A stretch of DNA of 64,000 nt from Atopobium deltae (GTDB lineage: Bacteria; Actinomycetota; Coriobacteriia; Coriobacteriales; Atopobiaceae): assembly GCF_001552785.1 (NCBI RefSeq), contig NZ_KQ959484.1, forward strand, positions 1 through 64,000, in the 5' to 3' direction. The notes below the pieces were generated by a model, which ran no database searches, was not told the DNA's origin, and saw nothing but the letters and a program-made list of their open reading frames with translations. Below, in pieces: positions 35,158 to 44,896 of the stretch (its first letter is position 1; each line of letters opens with the position of its first letter). The translations under genes were made by a program, and so were the position numbers.

Positions 35158-35616
35158 TTATCCTAAAACTTCTACGTCAACGGATGTACCCACGCGCTGA
35201 CCTAAGGCACGAGCAAGGGTACGGATTGCTTTGATGGTACGTCCACGACGACCAATGACTTTGCCCGTATCCTGCTCGGAGCAGGTCACTTCAATGAGCG
35301 TGCCCTGCGCGCTATCGATCACATCAAGTGAGACAGCGTTGACGTCGTCAACAAGGCCACACACCACGTATTCAACAAGGTCGGCAACACGATCAGAAGG
35401 CAGTGCCTCGCCGGGGGTAACGACATCTGCGTCAGCAGTTGCGACATCTGCGGCGGGTGCGTCGTCAGCGACTTCGTCGTTCTTCTTGTACGCGTCATCA
35501 TACACAACGTCGCTAGCCGCATCATCATACGCGACATTAGCGTCGTACAAATCGTTTAGCTGCTCTTGCTGCTCAAAAGTGTCGGTGTGCTCCTTTTGCG
35601 CATCAAAATCCATCAT
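35158..35616 (-). CDS. khpA: KH-domain RNA-binding protein KhpA with acidic extension
   Basis: The last 75 residues are a KhpA/YlqC single KH domain with the loop GKVIGRRGRTIKAIR, which binds RNA and in other Gram-positives partners KhpB in cell-elongation control. The first 75 residues are an extremely acidic Asp/Ala/Val/Tyr-rich tract not found in the usual 75-80-residue protein. The ATG overlaps the rpsP stop (TAATG), so the two are coupled. The acidic arm could compete with RNA or mediate protein contacts; this is inference. Confidence 0.9.
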   Translation of the reverse strand: MMDFDAQKEHTDTFEQQEQLNDLYDANVAYDDAASDVVYDDAYKKNDEVADDAPAADVATADADVVTPGEALPSDRVADLVEYVVCGLVDDVNAVSLDVIDSAQGTLIEVTCSEQDTGKVIGRRGRTIKAIRTLARALGQRVGTSVDVEVLG

Positions 35617-35933
35617 TATTCAGCGTTCTTCTCGGCAGCGTCCTTAGCGATCTGCTTTTTGGACTTCTTGTCCTTCTTGACAGGCTCGGGAGCATTGCCA
35701 CGAGCGATGTCAATAAGGTGAGAAACGGCATTGGTAGGCTGAGCACCCTTAGCAACCCAAGCGTCTACCTTCTCAAGATCGATCTCGATAGTCTTAGGGG
35801 TGGTAAGAGGGTTGTAACGACCAACCAACTCAATGTAGCGACCATCGCGAGGCATGCGACCATCAGCGACAACAACACGGTAAAACGGACGCTTTTTGGC
35901 ACCGTGACGTGCCAAACGAATCTTGACTGCCAA
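35616..35933 (-). CDS. rpsP: 30S ribosomal protein S16
   Basis: S16 is an assembly protein of the 30S body. [24 protein letters not shown]-type sequence (first half seen as [15 protein letters not shown]) and GRYNPLT are typical, and a Lys-rich tail closes the 105 residues. The start is TTG 35933 with GAGGAG eight bases upstream. First gene of the rpsP-khpA-rimM-trmD-lepB group. Confidence 0.95.
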   Translation of the reverse strand: MAVKIRLARHGAKKRPFYRVVVADGRMPRDGRYIELVGRYNPLTTPKTIEIDLEKVDAWVAKGAQPTNAVSHLIDIARGNAPEPVKKDKKSKKQIAKDAAEKNAE

Positions 35934-36286
35934 AGTAAAACTCCTCTTAAACGAATGCGGCGCGGGTAGTAAGGATGAATTGCCGCCATACAGTATGGTA
36001 CTTTATAAAGCATTTCTCCATAAAGCAATAGACAATATTATGACAAATACCTGCGAATGAAAAGTATTGTTTTTGAAACACGATGTGAATCACAAAAAAT
36101 GTAAGGAACGTCCTGCGCAGTGTCCTAAGGAGCGCCCCACGCCCTAAGTGCGGAAAACTCACGGGAACAAATTTAAGAAAACTATTATTTATTTGATGGT
36201 TTTACATAACTGAAAAAGTACTAGAATTTTTGGCGGTTTTGTAGTACCTTATAAAAGGTTTATAACAGGTTTATTTAATATAGTGC

Positions 36287-36300
36287 TATAATGGTATAAT
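36287..36300 (+). promoter_or_regulatory. two overlapping -10-like elements upstream of the response regulator
   Basis: Two extended -10 boxes, TGCTATAAT (hexamer 36287-36292) and TGGTATAAT (36295-36300), lie 23-36 bases before the ATG. No good -35 is seen, as is common with extended -10 promoters. The rest of the 36.0-36.3 kb gap is AT-rich divergent regulatory DNA between rpsP and this operon, with no other gene visible. Confidence 0.55.
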
Positions 36301-36322
36301 ACCTACTGGACAAGGGGGTACT

Positions 36323-37003
36323 ATGAACGTTTTAGTGTGTGAAGACGAGAAAAACATGTCTGACGCCATCTGCAAAATCTTGGATGACTGTGGCTTTAAG
36401 ACAGAGGCCACGCACAACGGCAAAGCGGGCTTTGAACTTGCCATGAGCGGTAAGTTTGACGCTATGGTGCTGGACATCATGCTTCCCGAAATGGATGGCA
36501 TGACGTTGGTATCCAAGCTGCGTGAGAAGAACAATTCTCTTCCCGTCCTCATGCTCACGGCTCGTACACAAATTGCCGATAAGGTCGAGGGCTTGAACGC
36601 TGGCGCGGATGATTACATGACCAAGCCTTTCGAAAGCATCGAGCTTGTCGCGCGTGTGCGTGCGCTTACCCGTCGTCAAGGCGAAGTGGTAGTCGATAAG
36701 ATCGACTTCGGTGACTTGCTTTTGGATGTCTCGACCCATGACTTGAGCTGCGGCAAGAATTCGGTGCACCTGTCACAAAAAGAATATGAAGTGTTGTCCA
36801 TGCTCATGAATGCAAAGGGTCGTATCACCTCAAAGCAGGATTTGCTTTCGCGCGTCTGGAGCATCGATGGCGAGTCTTCCGAGAATTCCGTTGAGGCTTA
36901 CATTTCGTTCTTGCGCAAGAAACTGACGCACCTGGAATCCAGCGTACACATCACAACGCTGCGTATGCTTGGATATCGCCTCGAGCAAATCGTTGGCGCA
37001 TAA
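36323..37003 (+). CDS. OmpR/PhoB-family response regulator
   Basis: A 226-residue two-component regulator. Receiver domain (1-115) with acidic pocket D8/E9, phosphoacceptor D51 (MVLDIMLPEMDG) and the conserved Lys in MTKPFE; winged-helix DNA-binding domain (about 125-224) with SQKEYEVLSMLM and the SENSVEAYISFLRKKL recognition region. GGGGG precedes the ATG. It pairs with the sensor kinase 96 bases downstream. Target genes are unknown. Confidence 0.92.
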   Translation: MNVLVCEDEKNMSDAICKILDDCGFKTEATHNGKAGFELAMSGKFDAMVLDIMLPEMDGMTLVSKLREKNNSLPVLMLTARTQIADKVEGLNAGADDYMTKPFESIELVARVRALTRRQGEVVVDKIDFGDLLLDVSTHDLSCGKNSVHLSQKEYEVLSMLMNAKGRITSKQDLLSRVWSIDGESSENSVEAYISFLRKKLTHLESSVHITTLRMLGYRLEQIVGA

Positions 37004-37099
37004 GCGCTTGCGTAGCGCTACGATGCGTAATTGGTATATAGATAGTTTGCTTATGGCCGCCAGATCGTAGATCAGTATATGCATAAGTAGTACGTAATC

Positions 37100-38356
37100 A
37101 TGCTTAAACGACTCAAGAGAACCTATGTAATTTTAACGAGCACGCTGCTCGGTATTATCTTGCTGTTTGTCCTTTGTAGCTCGTTTTATAACACCTACAA
37201 CCTGATGAACAACTCCATTGACCTGACCCTCGATTATGGGATCAGCGATATGAGTGGCGTGCATCTCATTATCGGTAAAACCGAACTTAACACGAAAACC
37301 GAAAGCCCAGAGAATCGACTGAGTTCGCATGCACTAATGTCAAGAGTGCTCTTTACCCCCCATGGAAAAATTGTGCGAGAGGATCCTGAGTATTCGTCTG
37401 TCAGTGACAAACTTATCCACTCAGTTATCAAAGCACATAAAGCAACAAAAAATGAGACGGGAATTATTCGTGATGCCCATATCAAATGGAAAGTGCGCCG
37501 TTTATCGAATGGTGACTTACGCATTGCCATTGTTGATACCTCCGTTTTGGACGCTACCCTGCAGCAGCATCTCTTGACCGATGTATTTTTGTTTGTGGTT
37601 ATTATGGGTATGCTCGTGGTGGTGGCACAAATTGTAGCAAGTTGGGCAACGCGTCCTATCGAGAAGGCCTGGCTCACCCAACGCCAATTTATCGCTGACG
37701 CATCCCACGAATTAAAGACACCACTCGCCGTTATTCTCGCTAATACGCAAATTTTGGACAACAATACCAATACAATTTCTGATGAGGATAAGCGCTGGAT
37801 AACGGCTATTTCTAACGAAGCGTATCGCATGAAGGAGCTCGTGCAGGCACTGCTGGACCTGGCGCGCATGGACGCCGCGAACGCCGAGGGTATTTCGGCG
37901 CATCCGCATCAGAACCTTAATTTTTCGCAGCTGGTCGAGAAGGTCTGTCTGCAATTTGAAGTGCTTGCCTTTGAGCGTGGTAATACGATTATCACTAACA
38001 TCACCGATGACCTGCACGTTTTTGGTAATGAGGAAACCTTGGAGCGCATGGTAGGCACCATCATTGACAATGCCTGCAAGTACTCTTCCCAAAACTCCCC
38101 CATTACCGTGACACTTTTGCGACGCGGAACACACTGCATCCTGCAAATCAACAATAAGGGTAGCTATATTGCCTCCGAAGAAATTCCCTACATTTTTAAT
38201 CGCTTTTATCGCACGGATAAGGCGCGCACGCTGCAACAAACCAGCAGCTACGGCCTGGGGCTATCCATCGCAGCAAACATTGTCTATGAGCACAATGGCA
38301 AGATAGCGGTCACAAGCACCAAACAGGACGGCACGACGTTTACGATTACGCTGTAG
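37100..38356 (+). CDS. sensor histidine kinase
   Basis: Partner of the upstream regulator. Membrane helices at about 10-30 and 157-178 enclose an extracellular sensor region of about 125 residues with no recognised fold. A short HAMP-like joint leads to the H-box FIADASHELKTPLAVI (His203), an N-box (TIIDNACKYSSQNSP) and G-boxes (GSYIAS, SYGLGLSIAANIV). 418 residues, complete. There is only a weak ribosome site before ATG 37100. The signal is unknown. Confidence 0.9.
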   Translation: MLKRLKRTYVILTSTLLGIILLFVLCSSFYNTYNLMNNSIDLTLDYGISDMSGVHLIIGKTELNTKTESPENRLSSHALMSRVLFTPHGKIVREDPEYSSVSDKLIHSVIKAHKATKNETGIIRDAHIKWKVRRLSNGDLRIAIVDTSVLDATLQQHLLTDVFLFVVIMGMLVVVAQIVASWATRPIEKAWLTQRQFIADASHELKTPLAVILANTQILDNNTNTISDEDKRWITAISNEAYRMKELVQALLDLARMDAANAEGISAHPHQNLNFSQLVEKVCLQFEVLAFERGNTIITNITDDLHVFGNEETLERMVGTIIDNACKYSSQNSPITVTLLRRGTHCILQINNKGSYIASEEIPYIFNRFYRTDKARTLQQTSSYGLGLSIAANIVYEHNGKIAVTSTKQDGTTFTITL

Positions 38357-38446
38357 CGGTGTTGCTGCGCGCGGCGAACTCGCGGCGTCGTTTTTTGTAG
38401 CCATGGATTATGTCAGCCCCGCTGAAAACTGCTGTAAACTAGAAGT

Positions 38447-39748
38447 ATGAAACATACTTCTGACATACCGAACAACAAAGCCGCTGGTGCGGGCGCCCTG
38501 ACTTGGGACGGTCCCGCCATCGGTCTTCTCGACCTCGACGCCTTTTTTGCCTCGGTCGAGCAGCTCGATCATCCCGAGTGGCGCAGCAAACCCGTCATTG
38601 TAGGCGGCTCCCCTGAAAAACGTGGTGTCGTATCGACAGCCTCCTATGAGGCGCGCCAGTTTGGCGTGCACTCCGCTATGCCCAGCGCGCTGGCGCGACG
38701 GCTGTGCCCCGATGCCATATGGACGCCTGGGCATTTTGACCGCTACAACGAGATGAGTCGCGCGGTGATGAGCTGCATTCTCGAAGAAACTCCGCGCATC
38801 GAGCAGGTTTCCATCGACGAAGCATTTTTTGATATAACCCCAGGTAGATTCTCTAACGAACACCCTGCCGCCATTTGTATGCGCATACAAAAGCGTGTCG
38901 AGAAACTCGGCGTCACCTGTTCCATTGGTCTGGGGCGCAACAAAACAGTCGCTAAAATTGCATCCGAACAGGACAAGCCGCGCGGATTGACCGTCATTCC
39001 TGGTGAGGCAACGACACAATTTTTGGCGCCGCTGCCCGTCCGCGCACTCAGCGGCATTGGCAAAGCTGCAGACGAAAAACTCAAGCGTATGGGCATTTTT
39101 ACCCTCGGACAACTCGCCCGCACCGACCCCGCTTTTTTACAGGCGCAGTTTGGCGTGGTCGCCCAAACGATGATCGTGCGCGCAAGTGGCAACGAGGTCA
39201 GTCACGTCAATCTTTTTGCAGATACCAGCCCCATCAAATCAATTTCGTCTGAGCGAACCTTTGCAAAGGATTTGCATACGCGCGAAGAAATTATCTCTGC
39301 CATCAGCCACATCGCGGGCCTGGTGGCAGCGCGTTTGCGCGAAAAAAAGCTTGCAGGGCATACCGTAACCCTCAAGCTTAAATTCCATGTGGGCCAGCAA
39401 AAAACCGCGCAAATGCAACTCAAAGAAAACAGCTGCATGCAGTCTGTGCTTGCCGCGAGCGCTCAAAAGCTCCTTGACCACCTGTGGAAGCCAGGCTATC
39501 CCGTGCGTCTTATTGGCATTAGTGTGAGTGACTTTGGCGATCCGCGCGAGTCACGCCCACAGCAGCTGTCGCTGTTTGACGCAAATCTTGATGCACTTTC
39601 TGACGAGAAGACCAACGATGCTGCCCACCAACAAAAACTTGCAAAAACCTATGACGAGCTGCGTAAACGTTTTGGTTCGCAGACCTTATCCTATGGCTAT
39701 GACCTGCGTTATAAGCACATGACGAGCGATACGCCTAAGCAAAGCTAA
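38447..39748 (+). CDS. dinB: DNA polymerase IV
   Basis: Y-family translesion polymerase. LLDLDAFFASVEQLDHPE holds the first catalytic Asp, YEARQFGVHSAMP the fingers and VSIDEAFFDIT the second Asp/Glu pair. The little-finger domain follows, and the near-C-terminal QQLSLFD is a beta-clamp-binding motif. 433 residues. The last 14 bases overlap the convergent rsfS gene. No SOS box is obvious upstream. Confidence 0.94.
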   Translation: MKHTSDIPNNKAAGAGALTWDGPAIGLLDLDAFFASVEQLDHPEWRSKPVIVGGSPEKRGVVSTASYEARQFGVHSAMPSALARRLCPDAIWTPGHFDRYNEMSRAVMSCILEETPRIEQVSIDEAFFDITPGRFSNEHPAAICMRIQKRVEKLGVTCSIGLGRNKTVAKIASEQDKPRGLTVIPGEATTQFLAPLPVRALSGIGKAADEKLKRMGIFTLGQLARTDPAFLQAQFGVVAQTMIVRASGNEVSHVNLFADTSPIKSISSERTFAKDLHTREEIISAISHIAGLVAARLREKKLAGHTVTLKLKFHVGQQKTAQMQLKENSCMQSVLAASAQKLLDHLWKPGYPVRLIGISVSDFGDPRESRPQQLSLFDANLDALSDEKTNDAAHQQKLAKTYDELRKRFGSQTLSYGYDLRYKHMTSDTPKQS

Positions 39749-40085
39749 GCTGAGGAGCATCGCCCCAGAGCTTTTCTAAACGATAATATTCACGCTGCTC
39801 AGGCAAGAAGATATGCACTAAGACGGCGCCGTAATCCATCAAAATCCAGCTACCCTCGGTGCGACCTTCAATAGCCGCGGGCTTCTCGGCACAATTGATA
39901 CGAACTTTTTTCTCGATTTCGTCAACGAGTGCGTCCGCCAAGCGCTTATTTGCTGCGGTGCATACCAGAAAAATGTCAGCGACATCCGAAACCTTACTCA
40001 GATCGAGCATGACAATGTCGGTCGCTTTTTTCTCGTCTGCGGTAAGGGCCGCAACTTTTGCAAGCTCAAAGGGGGTTACACTCAT
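39735..40085 (-). CDS. rsfS: ribosomal silencing factor RsfS
   Basis: RsfS binds L14 and blocks subunit joining under nutrient stress. The 116 residues carry DIVMLDLSKVSDVADIFLVC and SWILMDYGAVLVHIFLPEQR, the family hallmarks. The ATG overlaps the yqeK stop (ATGA) with AAGGAG upstream; last gene of the obg-nadD-yqeK-rsfS series. Confidence 0.95.
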   Translation of the reverse strand: MSVTPFELAKVAALTADEKKATDIVMLDLSKVSDVADIFLVCTAANKRLADALVDEIEKKVRINCAEKPAAIEGRTEGSWILMDYGAVLVHIFLPEQREYYRLEKLWGDAPQLSFA

Positions 40086-40816
40086 GAAAACTCCTTCGTG
40101 TGTTGTTGTACTAAGTCGTTATACAGCGTTAGGGTAGCAGGATACAAATAGCGCTTCGTTTGGAGCACGTAGATAATGCCCTCGACAAACGTATCCCAAA
40201 AAATGTCATCGAGCGGCGCTTTTCCAATGCGCTCGCGGATGCGCACTAGATTAGGAATATTCCCACGCAGGGGGTCGAGTGCGTCCGCACTAAACACGAT
40301 CTTATCGAGATCGCTCATATCATGAGCGCCAACCGTGTGTCGATCAATCGCCTGCACGGTATCGGCCGATAGCCACGGATAGACTTTGGGCAACAGGCGC
40401 GCCGCGATTGGGCCATGCAGCAAAGGCACCACCAACTGGTGCGGCACACCAAAATCAAGCTTGAGCGAATCGGCCAGCGCCAGCTGCTCCTCATGGGACA
40501 ACACCTTGGCCCAATCGTGCAAAATCCCTGCTACACCCGCGTGAAAGACATCAACACCGTAGGTCTGCGCCATGGTTTGCGCGAGGCGCCCAACCGAAAA
40601 ACTGTGCGCAAGGCGCTGCTGGTGATGACACATACGTAATTTCATATCCACTTCAAGCTGGTCGAGAAGTTCTGCGTGCTCGGAATTCTCGTCACGAATA
40701 AGGGGAAGCAAGGAGCCGAAGATAAAATTTTGTTGCTTGTCAGTCGACTGCTCGTTACTCACCTGCACGCTAGAGACAGTGTGTTGTTCGTTACTCAATT
40801 GCTTGTTACTCGACAT
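40082..40816 (-). CDS. yqeK: HD-domain protein YqeK
   Basis: YqeK-family HD hydrolase; characterised members are symmetrical Ap4A hydrolases. Metal ligands appear in HSFSVGRLAQTMAQ, GILHDWAKVLS, HGPIAARLLP and DRHTVGA, with DKIVFSADALDP near the end. The start is probably ATG 40816. The first 45 residues contain a degenerate SNEQ repeat absent from typical YqeK. It is located between nadD and rsfS as in Firmicutes. Confidence 0.92.
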   Translation of the reverse strand: MSSNKQLSNEQHTVSSVQVSNEQSTDKQQNFIFGSLLPLIRDENSEHAELLDQLEVDMKLRMCHHQQRLAHSFSVGRLAQTMAQTYGVDVFHAGVAGILHDWAKVLSHEEQLALADSLKLDFGVPHQLVVPLLHGPIAARLLPKVYPWLSADTVQAIDRHTVGAHDMSDLDKIVFSADALDPLRGNIPNLVRIRERIGKAPLDDIFWDTFVEGIIYVLQTKRYLYPATLTLYNDLVQQHTKEFS

Positions 40817-41468
40817 ATAAACCACGCTTTGCAATATAGCCAATAACCGAAGGGGGCGTCAGATACGACAGCGACTGCCCCTGCTTGATTCTGTCGCGCA
40901 AATAACTCGATGAAATCGCCAGCGCCGGCACCTCAAGGTAGGTCACGTCGAAAGCAATCTTGGAATTAAAGATGACGTCGGTGGCGTAGTCCAGATTATA
41001 CCCAGGGCGGGTCGCCGCCACTAAGCGCGCAAGCTGGGCAATCTTATGTGCTTCATGCCATTTGACGATGTCAATAATAGCGTCGGCGCCCGTAATAAAA
41101 TATAGCTCGACATTTGCGGGGTACAGCTCGCGCAAGGCCTGCAAGGTGTGCACGGTATAGGTCACACCACTGCGGTCGATTTCGAAACGACTTGTCACAA
41201 AGTGGGGGTTATCGGCGGTTGCAAGCAGGGTCATGGCGTAGCGATCAAGAGCAGGTGTTATGCGAATGTCCTGCTTAAAGGCAGGGTTACCTACAGGCAT
41301 GAAGACCACACAATCGAGCTGCAAGTCCCCAAAGGCTTGTTCTGCAGCAACAAGGTGTCCATTGTGAATGGGATCAAACGTGCCGCCCATAATACCCAAG
41401 CGATAGATTCGCGAGGTATCTTCGCCGAGCACGGGCAGATCAAGTGCTTCTAGTTCATGCTGCAACAC
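40806..41468 (-). CDS. nadD: nicotinate-nucleotide adenylyltransferase
   Basis: NadD adenylates nicotinate mononucleotide in NAD synthesis. The nucleotidyltransferase motif LGIMGGTFDPIHNGHLVAAE and the C-terminal ISSSYLRDRIKQG are clear. GTG 41468 has GGGAAG upstream. 220 residues; about 20 residues precede the catalytic motif. Confidence 0.94.
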   Translation of the reverse strand: MLQHELEALDLPVLGEDTSRIYRLGIMGGTFDPIHNGHLVAAEQAFGDLQLDCVVFMPVGNPAFKQDIRITPALDRYAMTLLATADNPHFVTSRFEIDRSGVTYTVHTLQALRELYPANVELYFITGADAIIDIVKWHEAHKIAQLARLVAATRPGYNLDYATDVIFNSKIAFDVTYLEVPALAISSSYLRDRIKQGQSLSYLTPPSVIGYIAKRGLYVE

Positions 41469-41479
41469 GAAAAGCTTCC

Positions 41480-42880
<1,401 letters not shown>

Positions 42881-42913
42881 TCAAACGAGCTCAAACGCTG
42901 TCTATATCATACA

Positions 42914-42945
42914 ACAAGACCCCCGAGATGCTCGGAGGTCTTGTG
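42914..42945 (-). terminator. hairpin between rpmA and obg
   Basis: ACAAGACC..CCGAG (42914-42927) pairs with CTCGG..GGTCTTGT (42931-42945) around ATG. The following minus-strand sequence is TTGTTGTATG, a weak U-tract, so partial read-through into obg is likely. Confidence 0.65.
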
Positions 42946-43056
42946 TCATTCATACATATTTTGCCTGAGCACACAGCGCGCGGTTGGCGTGATTGCGCAA
43001 TTGCGAGACTTGTACGCCTTGCGCGACTCGAGCTCAAGCGGCGCTCATCGGCGCTC

Positions 43057-43311
43057 TTAAGCCTCAGCGGGAATAACGGATACCGTGTGCTTAAGACCCT
43101 TTTTGAACTCAACCTTACCGTCAACGAGGGCAAAGAGTGTATCGTCCTTACCGCGACCTACATTGACACCAGGGGTGATGTGGGTGCCGCGCTGACGAAC
43201 GATGATCTGACCAGTTTTAATTGCTTGGCCACCATAAATCTTAATGCCAAGACGCTGTGCTTGAGAGTCGCGGCCATTACGAGAGGAGCCGAGACCTTTC
43301 TTGTGAGCCAT
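43057..43311 (-). CDS. rpmA: 50S ribosomal protein L27
   Basis: L27 reaches the peptidyl-transferase centre. It begins [17 protein letters not shown] with no cleavable N-terminal extension of the Firmicute type. 84 residues, located directly after rplU. Confidence 0.96.
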   Translation of the reverse strand: MAHKKGLGSSRNGRDSQAQRLGIKIYGGQAIKTGQIIVRQRGTHITPGVNVGRGKDDTLFALVDGKVEFKKGLKHTVSVIPAEA

Positions 43312-43349
43312 ATTAAACCTACCTTCTACTCAACGAGGAAATACTCGAA

Positions 43350-43724
43350 CTACTCTGCCTTTAGGGCTGCATCAGTTTTTGCTGCATCGCTTGTTGCAGT
43401 CTTTGCAGCGCGAGGTTTAGCAGGAAGCTTCACGATAGAAAGCTTTGTAAGATTCTGACGGTGACCCTTCAGGCGGTGATAGCGCTTACGCTTGTGGAAT
43501 TTAAAGACAAGCTGCTTTGTGCCCTTAAATTGCTCAACTACCTCTGCCTGTACCGTCATCTTCGAAACTTTTTCGGGATCCACAACAATGGATTTACCAT
43601 CGTTGAAAAGCAAGACGTCAAGCTTAACCTTATCGCCAGGCTGCGCGTCGAGCTTCTCTACGTCGATGACGTCGCCCTTGGCAACCTTATACTGCTTGCC
43701 GCCAGTCGTAATGATTGCGTACAT
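43350..43724 (-). CDS. rplU: 50S ribosomal protein L21
   Basis: L21 binds 23S rRNA. The N-terminus MYAIITTGGKQYKVAKGD and KFHKRKRYHRLKGHRQ are typical. An Ala/Lys/Thr-rich C-terminal tail extends it to 124 residues from the usual 100 or so. First gene of the rplU-rpmA-obg group, with a clear promoter upstream. Confidence 0.96.
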   Translation of the reverse strand: MYAIITTGGKQYKVAKGDVIDVEKLDAQPGDKVKLDVLLFNDGKSIVVDPEKVSKMTVQAEVVEQFKGTKQLVFKFHKRKRYHRLKGHRQNLTKLSIVKLPAKPRAAKTATSDAAKTDAALKAE

Positions 43725-43767
43725 GTTTAATGCCCTTCATTGCTATGAGTGAGTGCAACAGCTGGTA

Positions 43768-43796
43768 ACTTTAACATCGCTAGCCAGCGAGGTCAA
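43768..43796 (-). promoter_or_regulatory. sigma-70-type promoter of rplU-rpmA
   Basis: TTGACC (43796-43791) and TAAAGT (43773-43768) are separated by exactly 17 bases on the minus strand, with a T-run upstream. A start near 43761 gives a leader of about 37 bases. Confidence 0.8.
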
Positions 43797-43948
43797 CAAA
43801 AAAATACACCTAACTTATGGTATTCACTACAAAAACTCATTTGTGCGAGCCTGTGTGCGTCGTGCAACCCTTTTAGTATGCGTTTTGCGAACCTTCATAA
43901 GGATAACGAGAAACGCTTTTTGAGAAAACACCTCATAGATAAGGTTCA

Positions 43949-44884
43949 TCAGACATCCACGACTAAGTCGCCATCGTTACTCGTGCGCTCAAAATACGCC
44001 TCCAGCGTGCGTCCCGTCGAAATGGTGCCACCATAGCCCACCGACGCTTTTATGAGCGGTCCTACCACGGGAAGCACCCCTACCAGCGAACGTGCAATGC
44101 CTCGGTACACAACACCTGCTCCCACGACGCAGCCCAACTCTGGTAAGCGGCTCGCGTCAAGAGGCTTGTCATAGAGCTGTGCAATGTCCAGCGCAAGACG
44201 AAGCTGATTAGCGGTTATGACAGGCATATCGGCTCCGGGAATAAACGCGACTGCCCCAACCATAGCATTTTGCGAAGCGCAGTTTGCGACCAGCTGGCGG
44301 ATTTTTTCCTTGCGCGCAAAGGGAAACGCCTGCACAAATGCGCTGATTTTCTCGTCAAGGGTATCGACCACCCAACACGCGAGTTTTTGCGTCAGGGTTT
44401 CGGGGTCGGTTCCGCACACGATACCTACCGTGTTGTGCACAGCGCCTGCAATGGCATGTGGAGCCTCAACGCTCGTACGTGCCACAACAGCGGTCGGAAC
44501 GCCGTATTTGGCATAGCAGCTCACGAGCGTAGCAACATCATCAAGCTCGCGTGCGCTCAGAACGAGGCAGACATCAGCCGTGAGGGGATGCAGCTTTGGT
44601 TCTGCGGACGCTGTAGTACCAGCGACGGGGTCACTGGCGTCTGCAGTCGATGTTGTGGTCGAGGCCGATGTCGCAGTCGCGCCAGCCGAGAAATGCTGCG
44701 GCACGCGACGTACCACCACCTGCGCGTGGATACTCTGTGGAATAAAAAGCTCCTTGATAGTCTCACGAAGGGCGCCATCAACCGTGGAGTCCACAAAAAT
44801 ATGTACTGAGATCTGACGTGCAGCCTGCTTTTGGGTAAGCTTTTTTGCCGCCTGAAACATCGTCGAAGACAACAAATTGTGCAT
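43949..44884 (-). CDS. DUF697 (YcjF-like) membrane protein
   Basis: A 311-residue protein whose C-terminal 120 residues match DUF697: MVGAVAFIPGADMPVITANQ, LRLALDIAQLYDK and GIARSLVGVLPVVGPLIKA. These hydrophobic stretches probably sit in the membrane. The first half has an alpha/beta look (ISVHIFVDSTVDGA, VCLVLSARELDDVATL), perhaps a degenerate nucleotide-binding domain, interrupted by a Thr/Ser/Ala insertion (about 68-95). GGGGAG precedes ATG 44884. It lies 12 bases after rodA at the end of the mre operon, so a link to cell-envelope growth is possible but unproven. Confidence 0.75.
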   Translation of the reverse strand: MHNLLSSTMFQAAKKLTQKQAARQISVHIFVDSTVDGALRETIKELFIPQSIHAQVVVRRVPQHFSAGATATSASTTTSTADASDPVAGTTASAEPKLHPLTADVCLVLSARELDDVATLVSCYAKYGVPTAVVARTSVEAPHAIAGAVHNTVGIVCGTDPETLTQKLACWVVDTLDEKISAFVQAFPFARKEKIRQLVANCASQNAMVGAVAFIPGADMPVITANQLRLALDIAQLYDKPLDASRLPELGCVVGAGVVYRGIARSLVGVLPVVGPLIKASVGYGGTISTGRTLEAYFERTSNDGDLVVDV

Positions 44885-44896
44885 GACTCCCCTTTC

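Noticed and set aside
36323-38356. Linking the two-component system to a known system such as PhoPR or WalRK
   Set aside because: The receiver and kinase are generic OmpR/EnvZ-type and the sensor domain is unrecognised; no accessory genes fix the identity.
43797-43948. L21 leader riboregulator upstream of rplU
   Set aside because: The predicted start leaves only about 37 bases of leader and no conserved fold was visible.
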